Part shown: positions 54,663 through 62,009 of the stretch, one piece after another | Position numbering within the stretch: the stretch's first letter is position 1 | Layout: the number at the start of each line of letters is the position of its first letter | Source: Eubacterium sp. 14-2 | GTDB taxonomy: Bacteria > Bacillota > Clostridia > Lachnospirales > Lachnospiraceae | Direction of reading: 5' to 3' | Length of the DNA: 64,000 nt | NCBI RefSeq assembly: GCF_000403845.2 | Contig: NZ_KE159567.1 | Coordinates: 2,086,466-2,150,465 of the forward strand | Program-made: the position numbers and the translations under genes | The notes under the pieces: model-generated | What the model was told of the DNA's origin: nothing | What the model saw: only the letters and a program-made list of their open reading frames with translations | The model's database searches: none

Positions 54663-55234
54663 GTTTCCGCCCTCTTTTCTGCCAGACTGCATATACAAAA
54701 CCCGGAAAAACCTGCAAATATAATGAAATATATGGTTGAAAATTTTATCTGTAACATATTCAATACCATTACCAGCATACAAAATCCGGTGATAATCCCC
54801 AGGCTTATATATTTATGAGATGTTCTTTTCATTGTCTTTCTTATCATTGTCAGACCAGCCTGGGCTATCAGGACTCCCACTGCCACACGGATACCTTTAA
54901 AGGCTTTTACCACCGGTTCATACTTCAGCAGATGGTCCATATATGTGGAAATCAGAAGAATAATGACAAATGAAGGAAGTACAATTCCAATGGTTGCACT
55001 GACTGCCCCTTTGATTCCTGCTCTTTTATATCCCGTATAGGTTGCGCAATTAATTGCCACAGGTCCGGGCGTGGATTCAGCAATAACCGTAATATCCATC
55101 ATTTCATCAGAAGTAATCCATAACCTTTTTTCAACACATTCGTGCTCAATAAGGGGAATCATGGCATATCCTCCGCCGAAAGTAAAAATGCCGATTTTAA
55201 AAAATGTGAAAAAAAGCTCCCAAAGCAGGCCCAT
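54659..55234 (-). CDS. ChrA-type transporter subunit, first half
   Basis: The 191-residue CHR-domain protein shows FFKIGIFTFGGGYAMIPLIEHECV and the AESTPGPVAINCATYTGYK motif. Its start at 55234 follows GACAGGAGGGG. It is encoded just before its paralogue; each corresponds to one half of long ChrA proteins. Role in chromate efflux is inferred from family only. Confidence 0.85.
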   Translation of the reverse strand: MGLLWELFFTFFKIGIFTFGGGYAMIPLIEHECVEKRLWITSDEMMDITVIAESTPGPVAINCATYTGYKRAGIKGAVSATIGIVLPSFVIILLISTYMDHLLKYEPVVKAFKGIRVAVGVLIAQAGLTMIRKTMKRTSHKYISLGIITGFCMLVMVLNMLQIKFSTIYFIIFAGFSGFCICSLAEKRAET

Positions 55235-55322
55235 ATTCACCCCTCCTGTCTCGTCCCGCATATATACTGCCGGATATCTGCCTTATTATCTTAACACATA
55301 TTTTTCTCTATTACTATCTGTT

Positions 55323-55406
55323 TTGCGCAGCAATACTTCATTTCCGCAAGCTGCGCATCATTGTTTTTTTCTTCTATAGGAAATCCAGAGGAATTTCCTA
55401 TAGAAG
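55323..55406. repeat. Type A palindrome, copy 4, with TGCGCAGC arms
   Basis: The core palindrome at 55371-55406 has arms CTTCTATAGGAAAT and ATTTCCTATAGAAG around CCAGAGGA. It is preceded by TGCGCAGC...GCTGCGCA as at 42 kb. Next to it, on the dapF-like gene side, is a terminator hairpin. Confidence 0.85.
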
Positions 55407-55434
55407 AAAAAAGAATCCTGCTCTGCAGGATTCT
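55407..55434 (-). terminator. Terminator after the dapF-like gene
   Basis: The stem AGAATCCTGC/GCAGGATTCT at 55412-55434 is followed on the minus strand by T6. It lies about 130 bases past the dapF-like stop. Confidence 0.78.
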
Positions 55435-55567
55435 CCGCCTGGGCCGGGCCTCTTTGCAACAAATTCACCCGCCGCATAACCACATTTTTCAATAAAAAAC
55501 AGACTTTTACTATCCTCTCATTTCTGATGAAAAGGAAATCTTCATCTCAGCAGATTTCAGCTGTCCC

Positions 55568-56413
55568 TCAGGCAAAAAAGTTTTCTGCCAGAATGACAGT
55601 TCCCACTGTTCCCACGCTCCCTGTCATGTAAATGGTTTCATCTTCCTCCATTTCTATCAGAAGATCTCCTCCCTGCATGTGCACCGTCACTTTATCGTCT
55701 GTCAGTCCCATCCGCTTTGCCGCTGCCGCCGCCGCACAGGCTCCGGTTCCGGAAGCCAGCGTGTAGCCTGCACCTCGTTCATATATTTCAATGGCAATAT
55801 TTTTCCGGTCAATTACTTTGCATATCTGCATGTTGGTACGATTGGGAAAATACTCTGCTTCTTCCACATAAGGTCCCAGGGATTTCGCTTTCTGAGGCGT
55901 CACTTCTTCCATCATAATCACACAGTTGGGATTTCCCACAGACAGGCAGGTGGTGTTGTAATCATTGTCATGAAATCTCAGATGAGCATTTACAATTTCA
56001 CCCTGCAGACCAGTCAGAGGCATTTCCTGTCCAGCATACACCGGTTTTCCCATATTCACCCGCATCAGGCTTCCGTCTTCTTTCACAAATTCAATTTCCA
56101 CGTCTCCTGCCAGAGTATTCAGGCTGAACTTTCTTTCCTTTACATATCCTGCATCCAGCAGATATTTTGCAAAAATCCGTACGCCATTTCCGCTCTTTTC
56201 CGCCTCAGAACCATCCGGATTAAAAATGCGTACTTTTATCTTTCCATTTTCCATAATCGGCCCATACAGTAACCCATCCGCACCCACACCGAAATTCCTC
56301 CGGCAGATCATCTCAATATTTCTTGTCTGCAGCACCAGATCATTTTTGTTAGGATCCAGTACCAGATAGTCATTTCCCAGACCATGGTATTTTTTCAATG
56401 TAATACTGTCCAT
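55568..56413 (-). CDS. DapF-family epimerase homologue with Ser/Ser active site
   Basis: The 281-residue protein has the two-lobed DapF fold (KKYHGLGNDYLVLD at the N-terminus, SVGNPNCVIM near 155, ERGAGYTLASGTGAC near 212-226). In diaminopimelate epimerase the bases are two cysteines, in CGNG and CGTG. Here codons AGC and TCC give Ser74 (KSGNGVRI) and Ser221 (LASGTGAC). Other features and length are normal. Thiolate catalysis as in DapF would not be possible, so the reaction may differ or the activity may be low. The start at 56413 follows AAAGGGTGG. It is monocistronic. Database tools will probably label it dapF. Confidence 0.8.
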   Translation of the reverse strand: MDSITLKKYHGLGNDYLVLDPNKNDLVLQTRNIEMICRRNFGVGADGLLYGPIMENGKIKVRIFNPDGSEAEKSGNGVRIFAKYLLDAGYVKERKFSLNTLAGDVEIEFVKEDGSLMRVNMGKPVYAGQEMPLTGLQGEIVNAHLRFHDNDYNTTCLSVGNPNCVIMMEEVTPQKAKSLGPYVEEAEYFPNRTNMQICKVIDRKNIAIEIYERGAGYTLASGTGACAAAAAAKRMGLTDDKVTVHMQGGDLLIEMEEDETIYMTGSVGTVGTVILAENFFA

Positions 56414-56529
56414 ACATTCCACCCTTTCTTTCCTGTTCAGCATATGCCGGAACGTGAGAATTCATACCCTTCCTTTTTTATAAACTTATTTTATCTCTTT
56501 CTTTTCGCATATAACAGTAAATATATTGC

Positions 56530-56558
56530 TTGAAATACTGCAAAAAGTGCTGTATAAT
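56530..56558 (+). promoter_or_regulatory. Promoter of the AraC-family gene
   Basis: TTGAAA (56530-56535) and TATAAT (56553-56558) lie 17 bases apart. Transcription would begin near 56565, directly before the tandem repeats. Confidence 0.85.
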
Positions 56559-56570
56559 CTGTCATGAGGA

Positions 56571-56791
56571 GGGGCCCGCTTGCGGGAGGAGCCCTGATGA
56601 CACTGGCTTGAGGTGGGGCCCGCTTGCGGGAGGAGCCCTGATGACACTGGCTTGAGGTGGGGCCCGCTTGCGGGAAGAGCCCTGATGACCCTGGCTTGAG
56701 GTGGGGCCCGCTTGCGGGAGGAGCCCTGATGACACTGGCTTGAGGTGGGGCCCGCTATGCGGGAGGAGCACGGATGACACTGGCTTGAGGA
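56571..56791 (+). repeat. Five tandem 44-bp repeats in the AraC-gene leader
   Basis: Units start at 56571, 56615, 56659, 56703 and 56747. Each contains GGGGCCCGC..GCGGG (hairpin CCCG/CGGG) and a ribosome-site-like GGGAGGAG. ATG ACA CTG GCT TGA follows seven bases later (ACC in unit 3). The stop of the fifth frame overlaps the GAGGAG ribosome site of the AraC gene. The repeats are contiguous, so this is not a CRISPR. Confidence 0.9.
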
Positions 56792-56800
56792 GAACGCAAT

Positions 56801-57718
56801 ATGAATGCTGTATCACAGAAAAAAAAAGAAAAACAGACCGGATATCTTCATCAGAATTTCCGTCTGTTTCATTTAAAAGAAAAAAAGAATCAGGAATTTG
56901 AATTCCATTACCATGATTTTAACAAAATTATCATATTTTTATCCGGGAATGTTACCTACTTTGTAGAGGGAAAGGCTTATGACCTTAAGCCCTGGGATAT
57001 TCTTCTAATTAACAACCACGACATTCACAAGCCGGTTATTGACCCCGGCACCGCATACGAACGTGTTGTGATCTGGCTGCAGCCGGACTTTATCCGGGAG
57101 CAGAAAGACCGTTCCTGTGACCTGTCCCGCTGCTTTACTACAGCAACTGAAAAAAGATTTAATCTGATTCGGCTGAATCATCGTCTGCAGGCAGACATGC
57201 AGACGATCCTGCAGCAGCTTGAATCCTCTCTCACCAGTACGGAATTTGGTCATGAAGCTCTGAGTCAGGCATATTTTTTGCAGTTTATGGTATATCTGAA
57301 CCGTATCTTTCTGCCGGAAATCTCCCAGCCAGACTTTTCCGCTTCCAGGTATGACAGGCAGATTGCTGACATTCTGACTTACATCAGTCTGCATCTGGGC
57401 GAAGATCTGTCCAACGAAACACTGTCACGTCAATTTTATGTGAGCAAATATTATCTGATGCACAAATTTAAAGAACATACCGGATATACCCTTCACGCCT
57501 ATGTTCAGCAGAAACGTCTGTTACATGCCAAAGACCTGATTCAGGAGGGCACACCCGTTTTAAAGGCTTCTTCCCTGTGCGGATTTTCCGATTACTCCAC
57601 ATTTTTACGGGCATTCCGCAAATTTTACGGGTTTTCTCCAAAAGCATTCCTGACCGCCCGGAAGAAAGACTCAGGATTCAGCGGCACACAGACAGCCACA
57701 ACGCACATGCCTTACTGA
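56801..57718 (+). CDS. AraC-family transcriptional regulator with cupin domain
   Basis: The 305-residue regulator has an N-terminal cupin sensor (FHYHDFNKIIIFLSGNVTYFV, then LKPWDILLINNHDIHKP) and a C-terminal double HTH. ADILTYISLHLGEDLS begins the HTH region near residue 190, and the second HTH includes SLCGFSDYSTFLRAFRKFYG. These proteins usually bind a sugar or metabolite and activate a nearby operon; no target is evident beside it. GAGGAG lies eight bases before the ATG, just after five tandem repeats in the leader. Confidence 0.92.
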   Translation: MNAVSQKKKEKQTGYLHQNFRLFHLKEKKNQEFEFHYHDFNKIIIFLSGNVTYFVEGKAYDLKPWDILLINNHDIHKPVIDPGTAYERVVIWLQPDFIREQKDRSCDLSRCFTTATEKRFNLIRLNHRLQADMQTILQQLESSLTSTEFGHEALSQAYFLQFMVYLNRIFLPEISQPDFSASRYDRQIADILTYISLHLGEDLSNETLSRQFYVSKYYLMHKFKEHTGYTLHAYVQQKRLLHAKDLIQEGTPVLKASSLCGFSDYSTFLRAFRKFYGFSPKAFLTARKKDSGFSGTQTATTHMPY

Positions 57719-57858
57719 CGGATATAAATACCCTGCTGCTCAATGAACTCTTCCAGCTCATTCTGAGCGTCCTGGGGCCAGGTTTCGCTCAGGGAAACGT
57801 TTTTACAGTCTTTCTCATTATCGCGGGCAGTTTCCGTTCCATCCTTTAACTGCTTCAT
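57712..57858 (-). CDS. Small protein of 48 residues coupled to the Glu-rich protein
   Basis: An ATG at 57858 shares ATGA with the stop of the preceding Glu-rich protein gene and opens 48 codons (MKQLKDGTETARD...EEFIEQQGIYIRQ). It is acidic, with one Cys, and shows no recognised motif. The overlap implies translation coupled to the upstream gene. Its last seven bases overlap the convergent AraC gene end. It is easily missed because of its length. Confidence 0.6.
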   Translation of the reverse strand: MKQLKDGTETARDNEKDCKNVSLSETWPQDAQNELEEFIEQQGIYIRQ

Positions 57859-58559
57859 AATTCTGCCTCTCCCTTCTCTGCCGGCTCCGGTTCTTCACCA
57901 AAGCCTCCCCCTGCCGGCTCCTTTAGTTCCTCCGGCTCCAAAACCGGAGCACTCATATTTTCCTGTTCCTCTACCGGAAGTTCTTCCTGATACATCTCAG
58001 CCGGCAGTTCCTGCGGTTCCCCTTCTACCGGAATATGCTCCGCCTGCCCCATTTCTCCAGCTGATAAAGTTTCTCCCATATCTGCTTCCAGAGCTGAAAT
58101 ATCAGGTTCCTCAATGTCTGTTTCTGTTCCGGGGACATCCCCCTGATCTGTTTCCGGTACAGATACCTCCACCGGCTCACTTTTTTGTGCCAGCGTAATA
58201 CTGCTGGCAGAAATAATATCCTGCAGCTGCCTGCTTTTTTCACTTAAAATCGCCTCTACTCTTTCCTGTGTTATATCATCCATGGGATGTTTTCCGGTGG
58301 CATCCATTCCTGTTGCCAGCTGCTCCTCCAGCATTTTCTGTTCTGCCAGAAGCCGCTCTATTTCACCGGCATTTTTCTTATCCTCATCTTCTCTCAGTCG
58401 TTTTGCAAGCTGTTCTGCCGCTTCCCTGTCCTGCTGTCTGGCTTCTTCCTGCTTCCTGCGTTCCAGTTCCTCTTTGGAAATATACACGATATTCCTGCGT
58501 TTTACAATACTTCTGGCAATTCTCTCCCGTTCATTTCTTTTATCAATGGCATCTTTCAT
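57855..58559 (-). CDS. Glu/Pro-rich coiled-coil protein of unknown function
   Basis: The 234-residue protein has a basic-acidic coiled coil at residues ~1-85 (RNERERIARSIVKRR, then Glu/Arg-rich helix). A short conserved-looking stretch HPMDDITQERVEAIL and a disordered C-terminal half dominated by Glu, Pro and Met (from about 125) follow. It has no signal peptide or membrane span. AGGAGACAGATAACG precedes the ATG. It follows a structured leader and is coupled to a 48-residue gene. I do not recognise the family. Confidence 0.7.
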   Translation of the reverse strand: MKDAIDKRNERERIARSIVKRRNIVYISKEELERRKQEEARQQDREAAEQLAKRLREDEDKKNAGEIERLLAEQKMLEEQLATGMDATGKHPMDDITQERVEAILSEKSRQLQDIISASSITLAQKSEPVEVSVPETDQGDVPGTETDIEEPDISALEADMGETLSAGEMGQAEHIPVEGEPQELPAEMYQEELPVEEQENMSAPVLEPEELKEPAGGGFGEEPEPAEKGEAEL

Positions 58560-58564
58560 CGTTA

Positions 58565-58748
58565 TCTGTCTCCTAACAACAAATTCTTCGGTTATCTTTC
58601 AACCTCGCTGTGCCAAGCTCGTGAGCCTCTGAGCTTCTCTCGCTCACGGGCTTTCACCCTGTCCGAACCTGTAAAAAGACAACTGTACTCATGCCGGCAT
58701 GACACATCTGCTTTTGCAGGTTCAGACACTGCTCATTGCTCTCCTGTA
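58565..58748 (-). ncRNA. Candidate structured leader RNA
   Basis: On the minus strand an 11-bp stem GTCTGAACCTG/CAGGTTCGGAC (plus-strand 58717-58727 with 58661-58671) encloses the 14-bp palindrome TCATGCCGGCATGA (58689-58702). A second stem CGTGAGC/GCTCACG (58620-58648) and a small GGTT/AACC hairpin follow. A sigma-A-like promoter lies just upstream and the Glu-rich protein gene just downstream. It matches no riboswitch class that I can name. Confidence 0.5.
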
Positions 58749-58749
58749 C

Positions 58750-58777
58750 ATTATACCATGAAAATTTCATGAATAAA
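58750..58777 (-). promoter_or_regulatory. Promoter of the structured leader and Glu-rich protein gene
   Basis: TTTATT (58772-58777) and TATAAT (58750-58755) lie 16 bases apart on the minus strand. The -35 overlaps the -35 of the divergent sporulation promoter of sigG. Confidence 0.6.
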
Positions 58778-58800
58778 AGTAGCAAATTAAGTACATTCTT
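58771..58800 (+). promoter_or_regulatory. Sigma-G/F-type promoter of sigG
   Basis: GAATA (58771-58775), an 18-base spacer and CATTCTT (58794-58800) match the Bacillus sigma-G form (GHATR-18-CATNMTA) except for the last base. It lies 32 bases before sigG, consistent with autoregulation. Confidence 0.7.
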
Positions 58801-58832
58801 TTAATACATCAAAACTTTCCGGAGGTAACATC

Positions 58833-59636
58833 ATGGCTGCATATAAAGTAGAAATCTGTGGAGTCAACACTGCAAAACTCCCCGTATTAAAAGAGGAAGA
58901 AAAGAGCGATTTATTTTCCCGCATCAAGGCGGGGGATATGGAAGCCCGCGAGGCTTATATCAAGGGTAATCTCCGTCTGGTTTTAAGTGTAATCAAGCGT
59001 TTTTCCAACAGTAATGAAAACGTGGACGACCTGTTCCAGATCGGATGCATCGGGCTGATCAAATCCATTGACAATTTCAATCCGGATATCGGTGTAAAAT
59101 TTTCCACCTATGCAGTTCCCATGATTATCGGTGAAATCAGGCGTTACCTGCGGGATAACAATTCCATCCGGGTAAGCCGCTCCCTGCGGGATACCGCGTA
59201 CAAAGCAATCCATGCCAGAGAGCTGCTGTCCAAAGAGCTTTCCCGGGAACCTACCATTGAAGACATTGCAAAAGAAATTGACATTCCAAAAGAGGATATC
59301 GTATTTGCCCTTGACGCCATTCAGTGTCCTGTCAGCCTCTATGACCCGGTTTATACCGACGGAGGAGACACCCTGTATGTGATGGATCAGATCAGTGACA
59401 AAAAAAATAAAGAAGAAACCTGGGTGGAAGAACTTTCCTTAAGTGACGCCATGAAACGGTTGAATGAGCGGGAAAATTATATCATCAGGCTGCGATTCTT
59501 TGAAGGCAAAACACAAATGGAAGTGGCAGAAGAAATCCACATCTCCCAGGCCCAGGTCAGCAGACTGGAAAAATCTGCATTAAAAAATATGAAAAACTAT
59601 CTCTCTGTCACTCCCACTTATCACAGAGAGAATTAA
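58833..59636 (+). CDS. sigG: Forespore sigma factor SigG
   Basis: The 267-residue sporulation sigma factor drives late forespore transcription. The N-terminal VEICGVNTAKLPVLKEEEK is characteristic of SigG. Region 2 contains ENVDDLFQIGCIGLIKSIDNF and FSTYAVPMIIGEIRRYLRD; region 4 ends with ISQAQVSRLEKSALKNM. Its -35/-10 pair fits self-recognition. CCGGAGG precedes the ATG. It is on the strand opposite to sigE and spoIIGA and converges on the metallohydrolase gene, overlapping it by 29 bases; in Bacillus and many Clostridia it is collinear with sigE. Confidence 0.95.
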   Translation: MAAYKVEICGVNTAKLPVLKEEEKSDLFSRIKAGDMEAREAYIKGNLRLVLSVIKRFSNSNENVDDLFQIGCIGLIKSIDNFNPDIGVKFSTYAVPMIIGEIRRYLRDNNSIRVSRSLRDTAYKAIHARELLSKELSREPTIEDIAKEIDIPKEDIVFALDAIQCPVSLYDPVYTDGGDTLYVMDQISDKKNKEETWVEELSLSDAMKRLNERENYIIRLRFFEGKTQMEVAEEIHISQAQVSRLEKSALKNMKNYLSVTPTYHREN

Positions 59637-61206
59637 TCTGGTCTGCAAACTTTCCAAGCTCTTTGTTTGGCCGTCCTTCTGATTTGCGGATAACTGCCAG
59701 CAGACGTTCTCCGGCCGCCAGAAGCCTTGCAAAAACATTGGAAACTCCATGGGCCTCTTTTGCTTGCCGTACTTTCTTTTCCCGGCTTCCTTCTGCCAGA
59801 CAGACATTTTTTTCCAGATCATAAATGTCTCCGCTGTAGGGAGCTGTGGCCGTAAGCCCTGTTTCCTTTGTAATCAGAGAAGCAAAGGTGTCGCACACAC
59901 TGTCTTCCCCATGTACCACAAACACCCGTCTGGGCGTTTCCCCAAAGGCCTTCACCCATTCCAGCAGATGCTGCTGGTCTGCGTGTCCGCTGATTCCGGC
60001 CAGATTCTGGATTTTTGCATGAACCTCAATCGTTTCACCAAACAGCTTTACCTCTTTTGTTCCGTTCAGCAGCATATTTCCAAGGGTGCCCGGTACCTGA
60101 TAACCTACGAAAAGAATCGTGGAATCTTTTCTCCAGAGATTATGTTTCAGATGATGGCGAATCCGTCCTGCCTCGCACATACCGGAAGCAGAAATAATTA
60201 CAATGGGCTTTTCAATAAAATTAATCATTTTGGATTCATCACTGGTAACAGCCACCTTAAGTCCCGGAAAACTAATGGGGTTCTTCCCTTTGCGCACCAG
60301 TTCCAGGGCCTCCTCATCAAAACATTCTTTCACATTTTTATGAAAAATGCTGGTGGCCTCCACTGCCAGAGGGCTGTCTATGTACACCTCAAAATCCTCA
60401 AATTCCGGCAGAAGGCTCTCCGTTTTGATTTTCCGCAGAAAATACAGCATTTCCTGTGTTCTGCCCACGGAAAAAGCCGGAATCACCACATTCCCTCCTC
60501 TGGTAAATGCATCTTTGCACACCTGTGCAAGTTCTTTTGCATAATCCGGCGGATCCTGATGGAGACGGTCTCCATAGGTGGATTCCACAACCACATAATC
60601 GGCCTCCCGAATATATTGGGGATTGCGGATTAAGGGCTTGTTGCCGTGTCCCACATCACCGGAAAATACAAGTTTTACCTGTTTTCCCTCTTCTGTTCCC
60701 CAGATTTCAATGCTGGATGAACCGAGAAGATGGCCCGCGTCCACAAATCGAATGGTAATTTCCGGACAAAGGGTAATTATTTCCCCATATTCACATGGAA
60801 TAAAATGCTCCAGTACCCCCACTGCGTCATCCATGGTATACATGGGCTCCACCAGAGGCCGTCCTGCACGCTTTGCCTTCCGGTTTTTCCATTCCGCCTC
60901 AAACATCTGAATGTGAGCCGAGTCTTTCAGCATAATATTGCACAGTTCCACGGTTGCTCTGGTGCCATAGACTTTCCCCCGAAATCCATGGCTGTACAGA
61001 AGCGGCAGCAGACCGGAATGATCAATATGGGCATGGGTAATCAGCACATAGTCAATCTCGGCCGTATTTACCGGTATCTCCTGATTTTCATATAAATCTG
61101 CTCCCTGCTCCATTCCGCAGTCCACCAGCAGGTTGACATCTCCCATCTGCACATAATGGCAGCTTCCTGTCACCTCATGGGCAGCCCCCAAAAATTCAAG
61201 TTTCAC
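59608..61206 (-). CDS. MBL-fold beta-CASP metallohydrolase (RNase-like)
   Basis: The 532-residue protein has metallo-beta-lactamase metal motifs THAHIDHSG near residue 57 and ESTYGDR (near 180), the beta-CASP domain and the RMMBL end SGHADQ (near 375). A C-terminal extension of about 110 residues carries no clear domain. Relatives are CPSF-like exo/endoribonucleases. A GTG start at 61206 follows AAAGGAG with nine-base spacing and places the conserved KLEFLGAAHEVTGS at the N-terminus. It lies 50 bases after sigE and converges with sigG. Confidence 0.85.
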   Translation of the reverse strand: MKLEFLGAAHEVTGSCHYVQMGDVNLLVDCGMEQGADLYENQEIPVNTAEIDYVLITHAHIDHSGLLPLLYSHGFRGKVYGTRATVELCNIMLKDSAHIQMFEAEWKNRKAKRAGRPLVEPMYTMDDAVGVLEHFIPCEYGEIITLCPEITIRFVDAGHLLGSSSIEIWGTEEGKQVKLVFSGDVGHGNKPLIRNPQYIREADYVVVESTYGDRLHQDPPDYAKELAQVCKDAFTRGGNVVIPAFSVGRTQEMLYFLRKIKTESLLPEFEDFEVYIDSPLAVEATSIFHKNVKECFDEEALELVRKGKNPISFPGLKVAVTSDESKMINFIEKPIVIISASGMCEAGRIRHHLKHNLWRKDSTILFVGYQVPGTLGNMLLNGTKEVKLFGETIEVHAKIQNLAGISGHADQQHLLEWVKAFGETPRRVFVVHGEDSVCDTFASLITKETGLTATAPYSGDIYDLEKNVCLAEGSREKKVRQAKEAHGVSNVFARLLAAGERLLAVIRKSEGRPNKELGKFADQINSLCDKWE

Positions 61207-61256
61207 TTTACCATCTCCTTTGTATAAATTTGTATTCATGATAAATTTTACCACAT

Positions 61257-61997
61257 TTATTCAAATTTTACGATTTCTTTTTTCAGACGTTTCATAATCT
61301 TTTTTTCCAGACGTGAAATATAGGACTGGGAAATACCAAGAAGGTCTGCAACCTCTTTCTGGGTCATTTCCTCTCCCTGGGCGTGGTTCAGCCCAAACCG
61401 CAGTTCCACAATAGCCCGTTCCCGTTCAGAAAGTTTTGCCACTGCCTTTTTCAGCAGATTTTTCTCCACCTCTGTCTCAATATCACGATAAATGATATCC
61501 TCGTCTGTTCCCAGAATATCCGACAAAAGAAGTTCGTTTCCGTCCCAGTCCACATTCAGAGGCTCGTCAATGGATACCTCCATTCTGGTCTTGTTATTCC
61601 GCCGCAGATACATCAGAATTTCGTTTTCGATACAACGGGAAGCATAGGTGGCCAGTTTGATATTTTTGGTGGGATTAAAGGTGTTGATAGCTTTAATCAG
61701 GCCGATTGTTCCGATGGAAATCAAATCCTCCACTCCGATGCCTGTATTGTCAAATTTCTTTGCTATGTACACCACCAGCCGCAGATTATGCTCAATGAGA
61801 ATGCTTCTAGCCCGTTCCGATTCCTCTCCGTCCAGCATCTGAATACAGCGGTTTTCCTCCCGCGCTTCCAGCGGCGGCGGCAGAATTTCCGCTCCTCCGA
61901 TATAGTGGACATCCCCTTTTTTCATCATCAGCAGACTGCGCAGGCTGGGTATCAGCTTTAGATGAAAATGCCGCGGTATTGCAATTTTTATGTACAT
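61257..61997 (-). CDS. sigE: Mother-cell sigma factor SigE (pro-form)
   Basis: The 246-residue early mother-cell sigma factor carries an N-terminal pro-sequence before [13 protein letters not shown], where SpoIIGA cuts. Region 2 shows [19 protein letters not shown] and [18 protein letters not shown]; region 4 ends in [17 protein letters not shown]. It follows spoIIGA by 12 bases with AAAGGAGG. Standard length for the family. Confidence 0.96.
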   Translation of the reverse strand: MYIKIAIPRHFHLKLIPSLRSLLMMKKGDVHYIGGAEILPPPLEAREENRCIQMLDGEESERARSILIEHNLRLVVYIAKKFDNTGIGVEDLISIGTIGLIKAINTFNPTKNIKLATYASRCIENEILMYLRRNNKTRMEVSIDEPLNVDWDGNELLLSDILGTDEDIIYRDIETEVEKNLLKKAVAKLSERERAIVELRFGLNHAQGEEMTQKEVADLLGISQSYISRLEKKIMKRLKKEIVKFE

Positions 61998-62009
61998 AAT
62001 TTTCCTCCT

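Noticed and set aside
55568-56413. Plain annotation as diaminopimelate epimerase
   Set aside because: Both catalytic cysteines are serine in the DNA, so the activity cannot be assumed.
56571-56791. Possible CRISPR array
   Set aside because: The 44-bp units are directly joined with no spacers and no cas gene is near.
56562-56816. An 84-codon minus-strand frame across the 44-bp repeats
   Set aside because: It exists only because the repeat lacks stops in that frame; there is no ribosome site and the promoter points the other way.
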